A DNA stretch of 64,000 nucleotides from Hyphomicrobiales bacterium (lineage in GTDB: Bacteria > Pseudomonadota > Alphaproteobacteria > Rhizobiales > Rhizobiaceae), in contig UBWZ01000005.1 in assembly GCA_900469345.1 (NCBI GenBank), positions 29,037-93,036 of the forward strand, given 5' to 3'. The notes under the pieces are model-generated. The model did not search any database, was not told where the DNA came from, and was given only the letters and a program-made list of their open reading frames with translations. This document shows, piece by piece, positions 8,950-17,352 of this stretch. Positions within the stretch are counted from its first letter, which is position 1. Each line of letters starts with the position of its first letter. A program made the position numbers and the translations under genes.

Positions 8950-10800
8950 CTAGCGTAGCGCCCGCAGCGCGTTGAGGATGACCGCGACGTCGATGATCTC
9001 CTGCAGGAGAGCGCCCTGAACGGGCGGCAGATAGCCAAAACTTGCAACCACCATAGCGCCGAACGACAGTCCGAGCCCGGCCACGACGCTTTGGACGGCA
9101 ATGGCGCGGCTGCGGCGCGCTACGGCCATCGCCTTCACCAGCGGCGCCAGCTCATCCACAAGCAGAACTACGCCGGCTGCTTCCGACGACGACGCCGTTC
9201 CATGCGCACCCATGGCGACGCCGACGTCGGCGGCCGCCAGCGCCGGGGCATCGTTGACACCGTCTCCGACCATCATCACCGGGCCGTTCGCCCGCTCCGA
9301 ATGCACTGCAGCGACCTTGGCATCCGGAGAAAGGTCCGCGAGGACGAGGTCGAACCCCAGTTGCTTCCCGACCTTCGCGGCAATATCGGGGCGGTCACCG
9401 GAGGCGAGCACCAGGCGCTTGACCCCTGCCCCCCGCAGATCCGTCAGCATCCGCCGCGCATCGGGGCGGATCTGGTCCTGAAGCAGGATAATGCCGGCAA
9501 GCCTGTTGTCGATGCCCACGCTGACGCTCATGGCAGAGGGATCGATGCCTTGCAGCAGGTCGGCTGCATCATCCACCGCGCACGCCCTGCCGACGAAGGC
9601 ATTGCCTCCGACAACGATGTCCTTTCCACTGACCATGCCCTTTATTCCGGTACCCGGGGTTTCCGCGACCGCCACGGGAGCGGAGAGATCCAATCCCTTT
9701 GCCTGGGCAGCCCTGATCAGCGCCGTCGCGACAACATGACCCGAGGCCTGATCGAGGCTTGCCGCAGCCGCCAGAACCTGCGATTCCGCGAAACCGGCTG
9801 TCGTCCTGATTTCGGCGATCGCCGCTTCGCCCCGTGTGACAGTCCCGGTCTTGTCCATGACGACGGTGCGCACCCGCGACAGCGCTTCGAGAACGCCGCC
9901 TCCTTTGACCAGAACGCCCATGCGTGCGGTTCGCGACATGCCAGCAATCAAGGCCACCGGAACCGCGAGAATGAGCGGGCACGGCGTTGCGACAACCAGT
10001 ACGGAGAGCACGCGGATCGCATCCTGCGTCATCCACCAGGTGCCACCCGCCATGATCAAGGTCAGGACCAGAAAGCCGATCGCGTAGCGATCGGCCATGC
10101 GCACCATAGGTGCCTTGCTTGACTGGGCGGCCGCGACAAGGCGCACGATGCCGGCATAGGTGCTTTCGGATGCGGGGCGGCTGGCAATCAGCTCGAATGC
10201 GACGCCGGCGGAGGCGGACCCGCTCAGAGCCTCCCTGCCCTTCAGGATCTTCTGGGGAAGGGACTCACCCGTCAGCGCCGAGAGATCGAGAACGGCGACG
10301 TCGCTGGCGACCCGACCGTCGACAGGCAGCACGTCACCGCTGCGGATCAACAGCCGGTCTCCTGGCCTGATCTCGGCGATCGCAACCTCCTGCAGGACGT
10401 CGCCCGCATAGCGCATCGCGGTCTGGGCAACGCGGCCCATCAGCGCCGTCATCTCCCGCTTTGCCCGTCCCTGTGCAAAATCCTCGAGGACCTGGCCACC
10501 TGCGTACATCATAGCCACCACGTTGGCCGCCAGAGGCTCGCCGAAGGCGAGTGCCGCAGACATCGACAGGGCCGCCACGATGTCGAGGCCGACATCGCCC
10601 CGGCGCAGCAAAACGGCAATTTCGACAAGGAGGCCGAGGAGGACAGGAAGCGTCGCCATCGACCAAGCCCAGCGCGCCTCGGCGGCCAGGCCCCATGCAC
10701 TCAGCAGGCCACCGGCCACGATGCCGCTTGCAGCAAAGGCAATCAGGATGGTGGACTGGTGCCGGCGGACATAATCACCAGGGTTGAACGGTTTCATCAT
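8950..10800 (-). CDS. Heavy-metal P1B-type ATPase
   Basis: About 616 residues from ATG 10800 (GAGG 9 bases upstream; an ATG follows directly at 10797). It pumps a metal ion across the inner membrane using ATP. Visible features are paired N-terminal membrane helices with no CxxC metal-binding domain, the actuator loop with SGES-type LTGES, the membrane metal site T272-P273-C274 (TPCPL), the phosphorylation motif DKTGTVT (D316) and the GDGVNDAPAL hinge. The TPC signature separates it from CPC (Cu, Zn/Cd) pumps and is nearer to the minor SPC/TPC groups (Co, Ni, Fe). The HP dipeptide normal in the P1B nucleotide-binding domain appears as H-V (SGHVVATAL). Metal specificity cannot be read from this. 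It is divergent from the Mg-type ATPase. Confidence 0.88.
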   Translation of the reverse strand: MMKPFNPGDYVRRHQSTILIAFAASGIVAGGLLSAWGLAAEARWAWSMATLPVLLGLLVEIAVLLRRGDVGLDIVAALSMSAALAFGEPLAANVVAMMYAGGQVLEDFAQGRAKREMTALMGRVAQTAMRYAGDVLQEVAIAEIRPGDRLLIRSGDVLPVDGRVASDVAVLDLSALTGESLPQKILKGREALSGSASAGVAFELIASRPASESTYAGIVRLVAAAQSSKAPMVRMADRYAIGFLVLTLIMAGGTWWMTQDAIRVLSVLVVATPCPLILAVPVALIAGMSRTARMGVLVKGGGVLEALSRVRTVVMDKTGTVTRGEAAIAEIRTTAGFAESQVLAAAASLDQASGHVVATALIRAAQAKGLDLSAPVAVAETPGTGIKGMVSGKDIVVGGNAFVGRACAVDDAADLLQGIDPSAMSVSVGIDNRLAGIILLQDQIRPDARRMLTDLRGAGVKRLVLASGDRPDIAAKVGKQLGFDLVLADLSPDAKVAAVHSERANGPVMMVGDGVNDAPALAAADVGVAMGAHGTASSSEAAGVVLLVDELAPLVKAMAVARRSRAIAVQSVVAGLGLSFGAMVVASFGYLPPVQGALLQEIIDVAVILNALRALR

Positions 10801-10985
10801 GCTCCCTCGCCTCGCTACCCGGGCCAAGCCGCACTATGCGCCAGAGATGGCACGGTCGCAGCACGAAATCTGATAATATGTCGCATGCCGGAGCCGGCCG
10901 CATCGATGTAATCGAGGTCGGTTGCTGGTACCACTGACCCGGGATGCAGGGACTTCTTGGCAGACGCCAGGCAAGGATGATGTTC

Positions 10986-13541
10986 ATGACAGCCGATACC
11001 GCCGAGACCCACGCAACGCCGCCTGCAGCGTTCTGGACGTGGAGCGTCGAAGCCCTGTGCGCCGCGCTCGGCTGCGGGACGGATGGGCTGACGAGCGGGG
11101 AGGCCAGCCGGCGTCTCGCGGCCTATGGCGCAAACAGCGATGCCGAAGCAAAGAGCGACGGCATGGCAGGCGCAATCCTGCGCCGCCTGCTCGAGCCGCT
11201 TTCCCTGATCCTGCTTGTCGCCGGCATCGTGTCTCTAGCTACCGGCGATCTGGCGGGCGGCATCATCATTGTTGCCATCCTGATGCTGTCGATCGGGCTG
11301 GACACGCTTCAGGAGGGGCACGCCGTCAAGGCGGCCGAGGTTCTTCGACGCTCCGTCGCGCTCAAGGCAGAGGTCAAACGGGATGGCGGGTTCGTTGCCG
11401 TCGATGTCGGCACCGTCGTGCCCGGTGACGTCATCCGGGTGCGGGCGGGCGACATCATCGCGGCCGACTGCCTGCTTCTCGAGAGCACCGCCTTCACCGC
11501 CACCGAAGCGGCTCTGACGGGCGAACCCTTTCCGGTGGAGAAACGACAGGGAACCGTCGCCGCGACGACCGCCGGCCAGGCGTCCAACGCGCTCTTTCGT
11601 GGATCGGTGGCGCAGACAGGCGAGGCCATCGCGCTCGTGGTGGGGACGGGAAAGAGGACCGTCTTCGGGGCCGCGGCCGCGGCGCTGGCGCAAGACCAGA
11701 CGCCATCCCCGTTTCAGCGGGACCTGCGGCAGTACGGACTGGTCGTTGCCCGGCTGACGCTTGGACTTGTGGTCATCGTGCTTGCCTTCCGGGTCCTGCT
11801 GGGCCAGCCGCTTCTCGATTCGCTTTTGTTTTCCGTGGCGCTGGCGGTCGGGCTCACACCCGAGCTGCTGCCGATGATCACCACCGTGACACTGTCGCGC
11901 GGAGCGCTTCGCATGGCCAAGCGACGGGTGATCGTCAAACGCCTCGCCTCCATCCATGACCTCGGCGCCATGTCGGTCCTGTGCACGGACAAGACCGGCA
12001 CCCTCACCTCTGCCGACATCACGCTTTCCGAGAGCCTTGATCCCGCAGGCAGACAGGACATGCGCCCGGCCCAGCTCGGCGCAATCGCAGCCGCGCTCGG
12101 CGGCGACCGCGGCGCACTGGACGCCGCGCTGACGCAGGCGGCCCCGGAGGCCGCCAACGGGTGGGTGCTGTCCGGACGGCACGCCTTCGACTTTACGCGG
12201 CGGCTCGGCTCCGTGCTCGTGACCGGCCCGGAAGCGCCGCTGCTGATCGTCAAGGGCGCTCCCGAGGCGGTGCTGGCGCTCTGCAGTGCGCAGCGGATCG
12301 GCGCCTCGACCGAGGATATGGGCGATAGCGTCCGGGCGGCAGCTCTCGATCGGGTCGGCGCGCTGGCGCGGGACGGCCTACGCGCCATCGCCATCGCCTC
12401 CAGGCCGTGGCAGGAGGAGGTACGCGGCATCGGAGCCGCAGACGAGAGCGGCCTCATCCTGGAAGGGTTCTGTGCCTTTGCCGACCCGCCCAAGCCGACG
12501 GCCGCCGCAGCGATCGCCCGTCTGGCGGCCGCCGGCATCCGGCTGAAAATCCTGTCCGGCGACGATCCCGTCGTCGTCAGGCGGCTGGCGGGACTGGTGG
12601 GCCTCAACGCGGACACGGTGCTGTCCGGCGCCGAGATCGCCACCATGAGCGATGATGCGCTCATCGTCCAGGTTCAGTCCGTCGACGCTTTCGGACGGCT
12701 GGCGCCCGATCAGAAGTCGCAGATCGTCCGGGCGCTGCAAGCCAAGGGCAGCGTTGTCGGCTTCCTCGGCGATGGCATCAACGACGCTCCGGGGCTGAAG
12801 GCCGCCGATATCGGGCTTTCCGTCGATGGCGCCACCGGCGTCGCGCAGGCGGCGGCCGACATGATCCTCCTGTCTTCCGATCTGGAAGTGGTCGCCGATG
12901 GCGTCGAGGAAGGACGCCGGACCTTTGCGAACATCCTGAAATATGTGCGCATGGGAGCGAGCTCGAACTTCGGCAACATGCTTTCGATGGCGGTCGCATC
13001 GCTGGTGCTGCCCTTCCTGCCGATGCTTCCGACGCAGATCCTGCTCAACAATCTGCTCTACGATCTCTCCGAGATCGGCATTCCGTTCGACGGCGTGCGG
13101 GCGGATGCGACCGCCCGGCCGCAGATCTGGGACATGGCCGGCCTGCTGCGGTTTGCCGCCGTGATGGGGCCCCTGTCATCGCTATTTGATTTCCTGACAT
13201 TCGGCCTGCTTACGCTGGTGTTCAGCGCAACGCCCGACGAGTTTCGGACGATCTGGTTTCTGGAATCCATGGCGACGCAGATCCTCGTCATCTTCATCAT
13301 CCGGACCAATGGCCGGCCCTGGAGCGACCTGCCCCGACCGGCGCTCGTCGGATCGTCTCTGGCGGCGCTGCTGGCCGCCATGATCGTGCCTTTCACGCCG
13401 CTCGGCACATGGTTCGGCTTCGTCGCGCCCCCGGCCATCGTCGTCGCCAGCACCGGATGCCTGGTCGTCCTCTACCTGACCGCTGCAGAACTTCTGAAAC
13501 CGCTGGCGATCGCCAGGATCAGGACTCGTTCCCGAAATTAG
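10986..13541 (+). CDS. mgtA: Magnesium-transporting P3-type ATPase, MgtA/MgtB family
   Basis: 851 residues from ATG 10986, chosen because AAGGA ends 8 bases upstream (the frame is open from 10944). It imports Mg2+ across the inner membrane at the expense of ATP. Motifs in order: an N-terminal cation-ATPase domain, TGEPFPVEK actuator loop, the membrane signature VGLTPELLPMI, phosphorylation site DKTGTLT (D335), and GDGINDAPGLKAADIG. These match MgtA/MgtB closely, and the length is near the family's 860-900. The intergenic region shared with the P1B-ATPase (185 bases) has a GCCGGAGCCGGC repeat but no recognisable Mg2+ riboswitch. Whether it takes Mg2+ or another divalent cation is not provable here. 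Confidence 0.9.
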   Translation: MTADTAETHATPPAAFWTWSVEALCAALGCGTDGLTSGEASRRLAAYGANSDAEAKSDGMAGAILRRLLEPLSLILLVAGIVSLATGDLAGGIIIVAILMLSIGLDTLQEGHAVKAAEVLRRSVALKAEVKRDGGFVAVDVGTVVPGDVIRVRAGDIIAADCLLLESTAFTATEAALTGEPFPVEKRQGTVAATTAGQASNALFRGSVAQTGEAIALVVGTGKRTVFGAAAAALAQDQTPSPFQRDLRQYGLVVARLTLGLVVIVLAFRVLLGQPLLDSLLFSVALAVGLTPELLPMITTVTLSRGALRMAKRRVIVKRLASIHDLGAMSVLCTDKTGTLTSADITLSESLDPAGRQDMRPAQLGAIAAALGGDRGALDAALTQAAPEAANGWVLSGRHAFDFTRRLGSVLVTGPEAPLLIVKGAPEAVLALCSAQRIGASTEDMGDSVRAAALDRVGALARDGLRAIAIASRPWQEEVRGIGAADESGLILEGFCAFADPPKPTAAAAIARLAAAGIRLKILSGDDPVVVRRLAGLVGLNADTVLSGAEIATMSDDALIVQVQSVDAFGRLAPDQKSQIVRALQAKGSVVGFLGDGINDAPGLKAADIGLSVDGATGVAQAAADMILLSSDLEVVADGVEEGRRTFANILKYVRMGASSNFGNMLSMAVASLVLPFLPMLPTQILLNNLLYDLSEIGIPFDGVRADATARPQIWDMAGLLRFAAVMGPLSSLFDFLTFGLLTLVFSATPDEFRTIWFLESMATQILVIFIIRTNGRPWSDLPRPALVGSSLAALLAAMIVPFTPLGTWFGFVAPPAIVVASTGCLVVLYLTAAELLKPLAIARIRTRSRN

Positions 13542-13827
13542 ACGCCGACCAGTTGCCTCTGGTGCTGGCTGAACCGATCATGCTCCGTCAGCGTGGGTTG
13601 GAGATTACCGGCCCGCAGCTCGATCTGCCGCCATCGCAAACGGCCCGGCCGACAGGGCGTTGTACGCAATCGCGCTTGGGGAGTGTCCCAACGATCATTT
13701 CTCACGTAGATTGCAGCCAAATTCTTGGTCGCCCCTTACTTCCTGCAAATAGATACCCATCTGATGAGTGCGGGTGCTGGCAGATGGCCAAGATCTGTCT
13801 CCCAGCCCTCCAGCACACCGGTGTCCC

Positions 13828-14091
13828 ATGGCCCTGCAGTTCCCCAACGCAAGCCGCAGCTTTGACGAGCAGAGGAAAACCGTTCGCTTCCAAGGCTATG
13901 ACGGCATGTTCGAAATCCGGTTTCTCGTCGAGGCCGACGCGCTGATCCGGACGGCAGACCGGTCAGCGGTTGAACCCGACTATCTGAATGCGTTCGACTC
14001 CCAGCGCTCCGTCATCCAGAAGGCGGCCGTCAAGGTCTACGAGCGGAACCGCCGATCGAGCTACACCCTCACCGCAGACGACCTCCGCTGA
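13828..14091 (+). CDS. DUF1488 family protein
   Basis: 87 residues from ATG 13828; the upstream in-frame extension to 13768 looks non-coding. The sequence opens with LQFPNASRSFDEQRKTVRF and contains GYDGMFEIRFLVEADAL and a final YTLTADDL, a good match to the DUF1488 pattern common in rhizobia. These proteins are small and cytoplasmic and have no known function. It may share a transcript with the next two genes. Confidence 0.75.
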   Translation: MALQFPNASRSFDEQRKTVRFQGYDGMFEIRFLVEADALIRTADRSAVEPDYLNAFDSQRSVIQKAAVKVYERNRRSSYTLTADDLR

Positions 14092-14135
14092 AGCTGCCGA
14101 TCAAGGCTGCATCCGCCAACAAGCAGGACCGTTAG

Positions 14136-14327
14136 ATGATCAGATTTGAACCCGCAAAGCCCATCGCCGAAGAACCAAAGGCCGCGGCCGCAAAGCCCGC
14201 AGCAGCGACAAAGCCCGCAGTGGCTGCCGCGGCAAATTCCGAGGAAGCCAATCCATCGGCTGACGCTGCTAAGCCCAAGAAGGCGGTTGCGCAGGAAAAA
14301 CTTCCCTTTCCGGCCGGGAAATCTTAG
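14136..14327 (+). CDS. Small Lys/Ala/Pro-rich disordered protein
   Basis: 63 residues of low complexity: repeated A-A-K-P-A and A-T-K-P-A, ending KLPFPAGKS. It is predicted disordered and strongly basic/alanine-rich, reminiscent of histone-H1-like tails, but too short to call. It sits between two genes on the same strand with gaps of 44 and 18 bases, which supports a real operon member. Confidence 0.5.
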   Translation: MIRFEPAKPIAEEPKAAAAKPAAATKPAVAAAANSEEANPSADAAKPKKAVAQEKLPFPAGKS

Positions 14328-14345
14328 GTCGCAGGAGCATCACCC

Positions 14346-14900
14346 ATGAATCCGCTTATTGATGGTCAAGTCGTCAACATCACCGATGGTCAGTCGACCG
14401 GTGAGGACAGCGCAAGACGGCGCCAGGGCGATGCGTCATCGCAGAGCCTGAAACAGCGGATATCGCTTACGGTGCAGACCGCGCGGGCCGAACGGGATAG
14501 CGAAGTCCAGAAGGCGGCAGACCGGGCCAACCGGGAGCGGCAGGAACTGGAGCGTAAGGCAAAAAGAGCGCTGCTTCGGCTGCTGAGCGACGATAGTCTG
14601 AACGTCGTCATCGGCCGACATGCCAAGCTTGGCGAGGTCTGTATCGGATCGATCAAGGTCGACAAGCACGGTATCGAACTGCTGAGAAGCGGCGGCGCCG
14701 GTGCAGCTCATTCGGTTGGCGAAATGCTCGACATCAAGTTCGAGGGCAATATTCAGCTGGCCGGCAAGCAATTGAAATCACCCGAGATCCTGGCCCGCAT
14801 GCAAGAACTGCAGGCGCAGGGTGTGGTGCTGACCAGCATGATCGATGCTTCGTCCCAAGCGGTCTTTATCACGTTCGACTACGCAAAGGCGCTTGCCTGA
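14346..14900 (+). CDS. Coiled-coil protein of unknown function
   Basis: 184 residues, not recognised. Residues about 30-80 form a charged coiled coil (QTARAERDSEVQKAADRANR and on). About 80-184 look like a compact beta domain (LNVVIGRHAKLGEVCIGSI, then a final VVLTSMIDASSQAVFITF). No signal peptide or membrane segment. The ATG at 14346 has GGAGCATCACCC upstream. It is probably co-transcribed with the two small genes before it. Confidence 0.65.
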   Translation: MNPLIDGQVVNITDGQSTGEDSARRRQGDASSQSLKQRISLTVQTARAERDSEVQKAADRANRERQELERKAKRALLRLLSDDSLNVVIGRHAKLGEVCIGSIKVDKHGIELLRSGGAGAAHSVGEMLDIKFEGNIQLAGKQLKSPEILARMQELQAQGVVLTSMIDASSQAVFITFDYAKALA

Positions 14901-15107
14901 CCCGTCCGGTTACGGCAAGCCCGCTTGCCGCCTACCATCTGTTCCAAGGTCGGCGGCCTAGCCTTGCGCTCCCACGCGACATGCGCACGCCCATATCACT
15001 TGAGCCCCCGACAGAAGCTGTGCCGAGGTTTCCGATCTCCACGTCGAGATCTTTCACCCGGCAAGCCGCAGGGAGCAGGATCGCATGATTTATAAGCCGG
15101 AAAAAAG

Positions 15108-15875
15108 CTAAGGTCGAAGGCCAAAGCCGGAGGTGGAAAGACCGTGGACGCTGTGGAGGGGCTTCAGGTGGGGAATTTCAGGCGTGGCGTCATCCGGGTC
15201 GTGCGGCGCCGACTTCTGAATCTGCGCCAGGAGAGCAGCCTGGGTGCGGTTGGCTGCGCCTAATTTGCGCATTATCTGCCTGACATGCACCTTGACGGTC
15301 GCCTCCTGCATGTTGAGCTCCCGCGCTATGTGCTTGTTCGACCTTCCGAACCGGAGGCGTTCCAGAACTTCGGTCTGTCTTTGCGTCAGCGGCGCGGAAT
15401 CGTCTGCACCCCTGTACCGCGCGGTTCCATGACCGTGAGCCGAAAGGCTCATCAAGAGGGCCTCACGCGGAAAATAGGTCCCGCCGTTCATGATAAAACT
15501 GAGCGCCTGCTTGACGATGTCCAACGGCAGGGCCGCCGGCAGAAACGCCTGGAACCCCAGCCCTGCGGCCATCACGGCGTCATCGGGATCGTGCCGGTCG
15601 GAGATGACCGCACAGGGTGCGCGGGAAGAAGACTTGGCCGTCAGCAGCAGCTCATGCTGCTCGGGCTCCGATAGCGCTGCCCCTCCGGTGTTGATCAGAA
15701 CAAGGCGCACGTCCTGTTGAGCCACATCCGGCATCTCCTTCGGAGCAAAGCATAAAAGCTTCATTTCCAGTGATGTCGCCCAGAGCTCAAGCGCCGAAAA
15801 GAGACATGCTCGTCGCATAGCAAGTTCGTCGATCAGCACGATCAACCCGAATTTCTTATTCTGCTTCGTGTCCAT
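15108..15875 (-). CDS. LuxR-type regulator with pseudo-receiver domain
   Basis: 255 residues from ATG 15875, which has GGAGGACCGACT directly upstream; the longer frame to 15941 is unlikely. The C-terminal part (about residues 165-230) is a LuxR/GerE helix-turn-helix: LTQRQTEVLERLRFGRSNKH, then IAREL, TVKVHVRQIMRKL. The N-terminal part has a receiver-like fold, but the strand that should end in the phospho-accepting Asp reads VRLVLINTGG, so it is probably not phosphorylated. It shares the second-half pattern (GLGFQAFLPAALPL, then FIMNGGTYFPREAL) with the protein at 16734. Its position beside the type I secretion locus suggests control of exopolysaccharide or adhesin genes, which is inference. 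Confidence 0.85.
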   Translation of the reverse strand: MDTKQNKKFGLIVLIDELAMRRACLFSALELWATSLEMKLLCFAPKEMPDVAQQDVRLVLINTGGAALSEPEQHELLLTAKSSSRAPCAVISDRHDPDDAVMAAGLGFQAFLPAALPLDIVKQALSFIMNGGTYFPREALLMSLSAHGHGTARYRGADDSAPLTQRQTEVLERLRFGRSNKHIARELNMQEATVKVHVRQIMRKLGAANRTQAALLAQIQKSAPHDPDDATPEIPHLKPLHSVHGLSTSGFGLRP

Positions 15876-16137
15876 AGTCGGTCCTCCCGCTTTTTGGCCA
15901 TTTCCGCCAAATGTTTCAAAGAGTAGATCGAAACCTCGCACAGATGCACGTCGGGTTTGAGCGTCAATGCCTGAACATCACCGGTCCGTTTGCGTCCGGC
16001 TTCCCTCAGACTTTCTACTCCTAGGCGAGGTTATCGTCTTTTAGTGTTTTCCTCTGGCGTCACTAACTCTGATATGCTGTCACACGACTGGAATGCTCTC
16101 AATCATTACGATCTTGACGCCCTAACTTACAGAGATG

Positions 16138-16515
16138 TCAGCTTTCTCGTTGCCGTACGTCGTTTTGCTGAGAGCGACGCTCGAGCGCATCCATGAATGT
16201 CTCGATCCTCGTGCCCAAAGTGCGCAGCCCGACGTCTATCCTCTCCAGCCGCTCCCGCGACGACCGGCGCCCAACCGCTCCCGTCGCGTAGAATACGGCG
16301 AAGACAACGGTTGCCAGGGCGAGTTGGAGGTTCTCATGCGCTACTGCTAAAGTGCTAAAAAGTACCAGGATGGTCGTACGTGATATGGTCAGCCATTCTC
16401 GACTGACGACCGATAGGATTAGGGCAAGCACTGCGAGGCCGACGACAACATACCGATCGTCCGGAAGAGCGAATACGTCCCGGTGCCCAGCCAATCTGTG
16501 CAATACCTCTTCCAT
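16138..16515 (-). CDS. Small membrane protein with C-terminal coiled coil
   Basis: 125 residues from ATG 16515 (GGGGGGCGGG upstream); a start at 16614 would add 33 residues. Three hydrophobic segments (about residues 20-40, 45-65, 68-86) precede a charged helix with RIDVGLRTLGTRIETFMDAL. Not recognised. It looks like an inner-membrane protein with a cytoplasmic coiled-coil tail. It sits between the two LuxR/receiver-like genes. Confidence 0.65.
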   Translation of the reverse strand: MEEVLHRLAGHRDVFALPDDRYVVVGLAVLALILSVVSREWLTISRTTILVLFSTLAVAHENLQLALATVVFAVFYATGAVGRRSSRERLERIDVGLRTLGTRIETFMDALERRSQQNDVRQRES

Positions 16516-16733
16516 CGCCGAACCCGCCCCCCTTTGACGATATTCAATTGGAGAGTACGTCGACGACAGACTTTGGTCTAGCGATACTTGAGGTGTAATC
16601 AGATTTGTGAACATACCTGAAAGAAAGACTACCCCTTTCGACGTATGACTCTCTCCCGCACACTATTGAAGAGGCATCATCTCAACGAGACTTACCGCCC
16701 TCTTGGGACCTTACCATCGGATGGCATATTGCT

Positions 16734-17264
16734 ATGCTGGCCAGTGCTGCAGCGATGCGAAGCGCAGTTAACCAGGACCCCAGCCATGACGGGAAACAGG
16801 ACTTTTCTCAGCCCCCCGATGCGGGAGAGATCGCGGATTGCGCCATGGGTCCGTTGAGCCGAGCCATATTGCTCATCGATGAGCAACCCCTGCGGCGGGA
16901 AGCGTATCTCAGCCTGCTGACACCCTGGGCCGTCGAACACAAGCTGACGATCCGGACGCAGGATCTGTCTTCCGATCCGCTCGGCGGAGAGGACCTGGCG
17001 CTTGTGGTGATCTGCGTTGGCAGTCGGTCGGTGACCGAACTGCAGCTTCGCGGCGAGACCGACGATGGGCGCTACCGCTCATCGCCGACGGTGATCATTT
17101 CCGACGTGGAGCACCCGGCCGAAATAGCGGCCGCGCTGCAGCTCGGCGCACGGGGCTACCTTCCCACCCTGCTTTCCTCGCCACTTGCCTTAAGGGCGCT
17201 GACGTTTGTGATGTCGGGCGGCGAATTTTTCCCGGCTTCGGCGCTGCAGCCGCCGGACGCCTGA
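16734..17264 (+). CDS. Pseudo-receiver protein lacking a DNA-binding domain
   Basis: 176 residues. It is related to the N-terminal domain of the LuxR-type protein at 15108: AILLIDEQPLRREAYLSLL, then LALVVICVGSRS where a phospho-accepting Asp would be, then LGARGYLPTLLSSPLALRAL and FVMSGGEFFPASAL. The chain stops where the other protein continues into its helix-turn-helix. It may antagonise or modulate the full-length regulator by forming dimers, or be a decayed copy. The start is uncertain: 16734 is the longest, and ATG 16845 would still keep the whole receiver-like fold. Convergent with the secretion genes. Confidence 0.7.
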   Translation: MLASAAAMRSAVNQDPSHDGKQDFSQPPDAGEIADCAMGPLSRAILLIDEQPLRREAYLSLLTPWAVEHKLTIRTQDLSSDPLGGEDLALVVICVGSRSVTELQLRGETDDGRYRSSPTVIISDVEHPAEIAAALQLGARGYLPTLLSSPLALRALTFVMSGGEFFPASALQPPDA

Positions 17265-17352
17265 GGCAGCCGGCGGACAGGGTGTCACTTGCGAGACGAT
17301 GGAATGGGCGCAGGCCGTGCCGGCGCGCTGAAAGCGAAGCCGGTCCGTCTCC

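Noticed and set aside
9091..10122. Plus-strand frame opposite the P1B-ATPase
   Set aside because: The opposite strand encodes clear ATPase motifs throughout.
10801..10985. Mg2+ riboswitch before the MgtA-type gene
   Set aside because: The 185-base region shows no conserved M-box or mgtA-leader elements that I can recognise.
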